A stretch of 5,463 bases of DNA from Pseudomonadota bacterium (GTDB taxonomy: Bacteria; Pseudomonadota; Alphaproteobacteria; Rhizobiales; Methyloligellaceae). Each line of letters starts with the position of its first letter. Within the stretch, counting starts at the first letter, position 1. This document shows positions 5,043 to 5,463 of this stretch, piece by piece. The notes under the pieces are model-generated. The model ran no database searches. It was not told where the DNA came from and saw only the letters and a program-made list of their open reading frames with translations. Where the stretch lies: assembly GCA_022567275.1 (NCBI GenBank), contig JADFHH010000146.1, forward strand, positions 1-5,463, given 5' to 3'. The position numbers were made by a program, and so were the translations under genes.

Positions 5043-5463
5043 TTACGCCGTGCCAAGGGACATGAGATCGAGTTCCGGCCGGACGGCTTTGAGCGCATCG
5101 CGCGTGAGCGGGTCAAGGGGCGGGATATGGCCGATGACCGCGACCTTGCCATAGCTCTCGATTGCCGCGCGATTATGCGGCACGTCCGGCCCGCTCAATA
5201 TCACCCCCGCGACCGGGATTTTTCGCACGCGCAGGGCCTCCAGAGAAAGCAGCGAATGGTTGATGGTGCCGAGCGTGGTGCGGCATACGAGAATGGCGGG
5301 GAGCCCCAGTTTCTCGATGAGATCGATCACCAAATCCTGTTCATTGAGCGGCACCAGCAGCCCGCCCGCGCCCTCGACGATAAGTGGCGCGGTATCGCCG
5401 GGAAGCGCGAAGGCGTTGATGTCGATTTTCACCCCCGCGCGGCGCGCCGCTTCATGGGGCGAG
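5043..5463 (-). CDS. bioD: Dethiobiotin synthetase BioD (N-terminus cut by window edge)
   Basis: ATP-dependent carboxylase that closes the ureido ring of DAPA to give dethiobiotin, the BioB substrate. 139 residues are in the window, ending at the TAA at 5045-5043. The frame is open to the right edge. A GTG at 5432 could be read as a start, but the family motif SPHEAA lies upstream of it, so it is internal. Visible: SPH at the left end of the fragment, LIVEGAGGLLVPL (the EGAGG loop, equivalent to E. coli Glu117), VCRTTLGTINHSLLSLEAL (the LGxINH helix that is hallmark BioD), IPVAGVILSGP, and IGHIPPLDPLT. By comparison with E. coli (225 aa) about 75-85 N-terminal residues, including the P-loop GTDTxVGKT, lie outside. 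GVILSG replaces the E. coli WVAND adenine-contact segment; related variants occur in the family. It is the most upstream visible gene of the bioD-bioA unit. Confidence 0.93.
   Translation of the reverse strand, partial: SPHEAARRAGVKIDINAFALPGDTAPLIVEGAGGLLVPLNEQDLVIDLIEKLGLPAILVCRTTLGTINHSLLSLEALRVRKIPVAGVILSGPDVPHNRAAIESYGKVAVIGHIPPLDPLTRDALKAVRPELDLMSLGTA

Noticed and set aside
5039..5152. N-terminal extension of BioA from an ATG at 5152
   Set aside because: The extra 38 residues are Arg/Ser-rich, overlap bioD in another frame, and have no counterpart in BioA. Family similarity begins at MSGILDIDKRHIWHP (5038).
5043..5432. GTG at 5432 as the start of a short bioD
   Set aside because: The frame stays open upstream and encodes the BioD-typical SPHEAA before it; a protein from 5432 would lack the P-loop half.
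1..5463. CRISPR arrays, tRNA or rRNA genes, insertion sequences, a biotin riboswitch
   Set aside because: No spaced direct repeats, cloverleaf, transposase frame or long structured leader was seen on either strand.

Overview
This window is a biotin (vitamin B7) biosynthesis locus from a GC-rich Gram-negative bacterium. An alphaproteobacterium is my best guess, from the base composition, the compact divergent/convergent layout and a promoter-like CTTGAA / CTATAT pair. That assignment is an inference; no rRNA or phylogenetic marker is present.

Layout. (1) Positions 1-973, minus strand: bioB (biotin synthase), nearly complete, with its last few dozen codons beyond the left edge. (2) 974-1036: a 63-bp divergent promoter region. 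(3) 1037-2850, plus strand: bioF (8-amino-7-oxononanoate synthase), then a small alpha/beta hydrolase coupled to it by an ATGA overlap, probably the pimeloyl-ACP methyl ester esterase (BioH/BioG role). (4) 2851-3226: a short putative exported peptide gene (2898-3053) and a convergent spacer with a 14-bp perfect inverted repeat followed closely by three GC-rich palindromes. (5) 3227-5463, minus strand, transcribed right to left: bioD (dethiobiotin synthetase, N-terminus off the right edge), bioA (DAPA aminotransferase) and an unrecognised two-helix membrane protein starting 15 bp after bioA.

How the genes work together. The hydrolase would release pimeloyl-ACP from its methyl ester. BioF condenses pimeloyl-ACP with L-alanine to give KAPA, BioA converts KAPA to DAPA, BioD closes the ureido ring to dethiobiotin, and BioB inserts sulphur to give biotin. 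The whole late pathway is therefore here, on three transcription units instead of one operon. The BioC methyltransferase expected to partner a BioH-type esterase is not in the window. No BirA-type or BioR-type operator is visible in the one upstream region that can be read.

The enzymes are ordinary family members. The less explained parts are the compact esterase, the membrane protein at the end of the bioDA unit, the small exported peptide, and the palindrome cluster between the convergent units.
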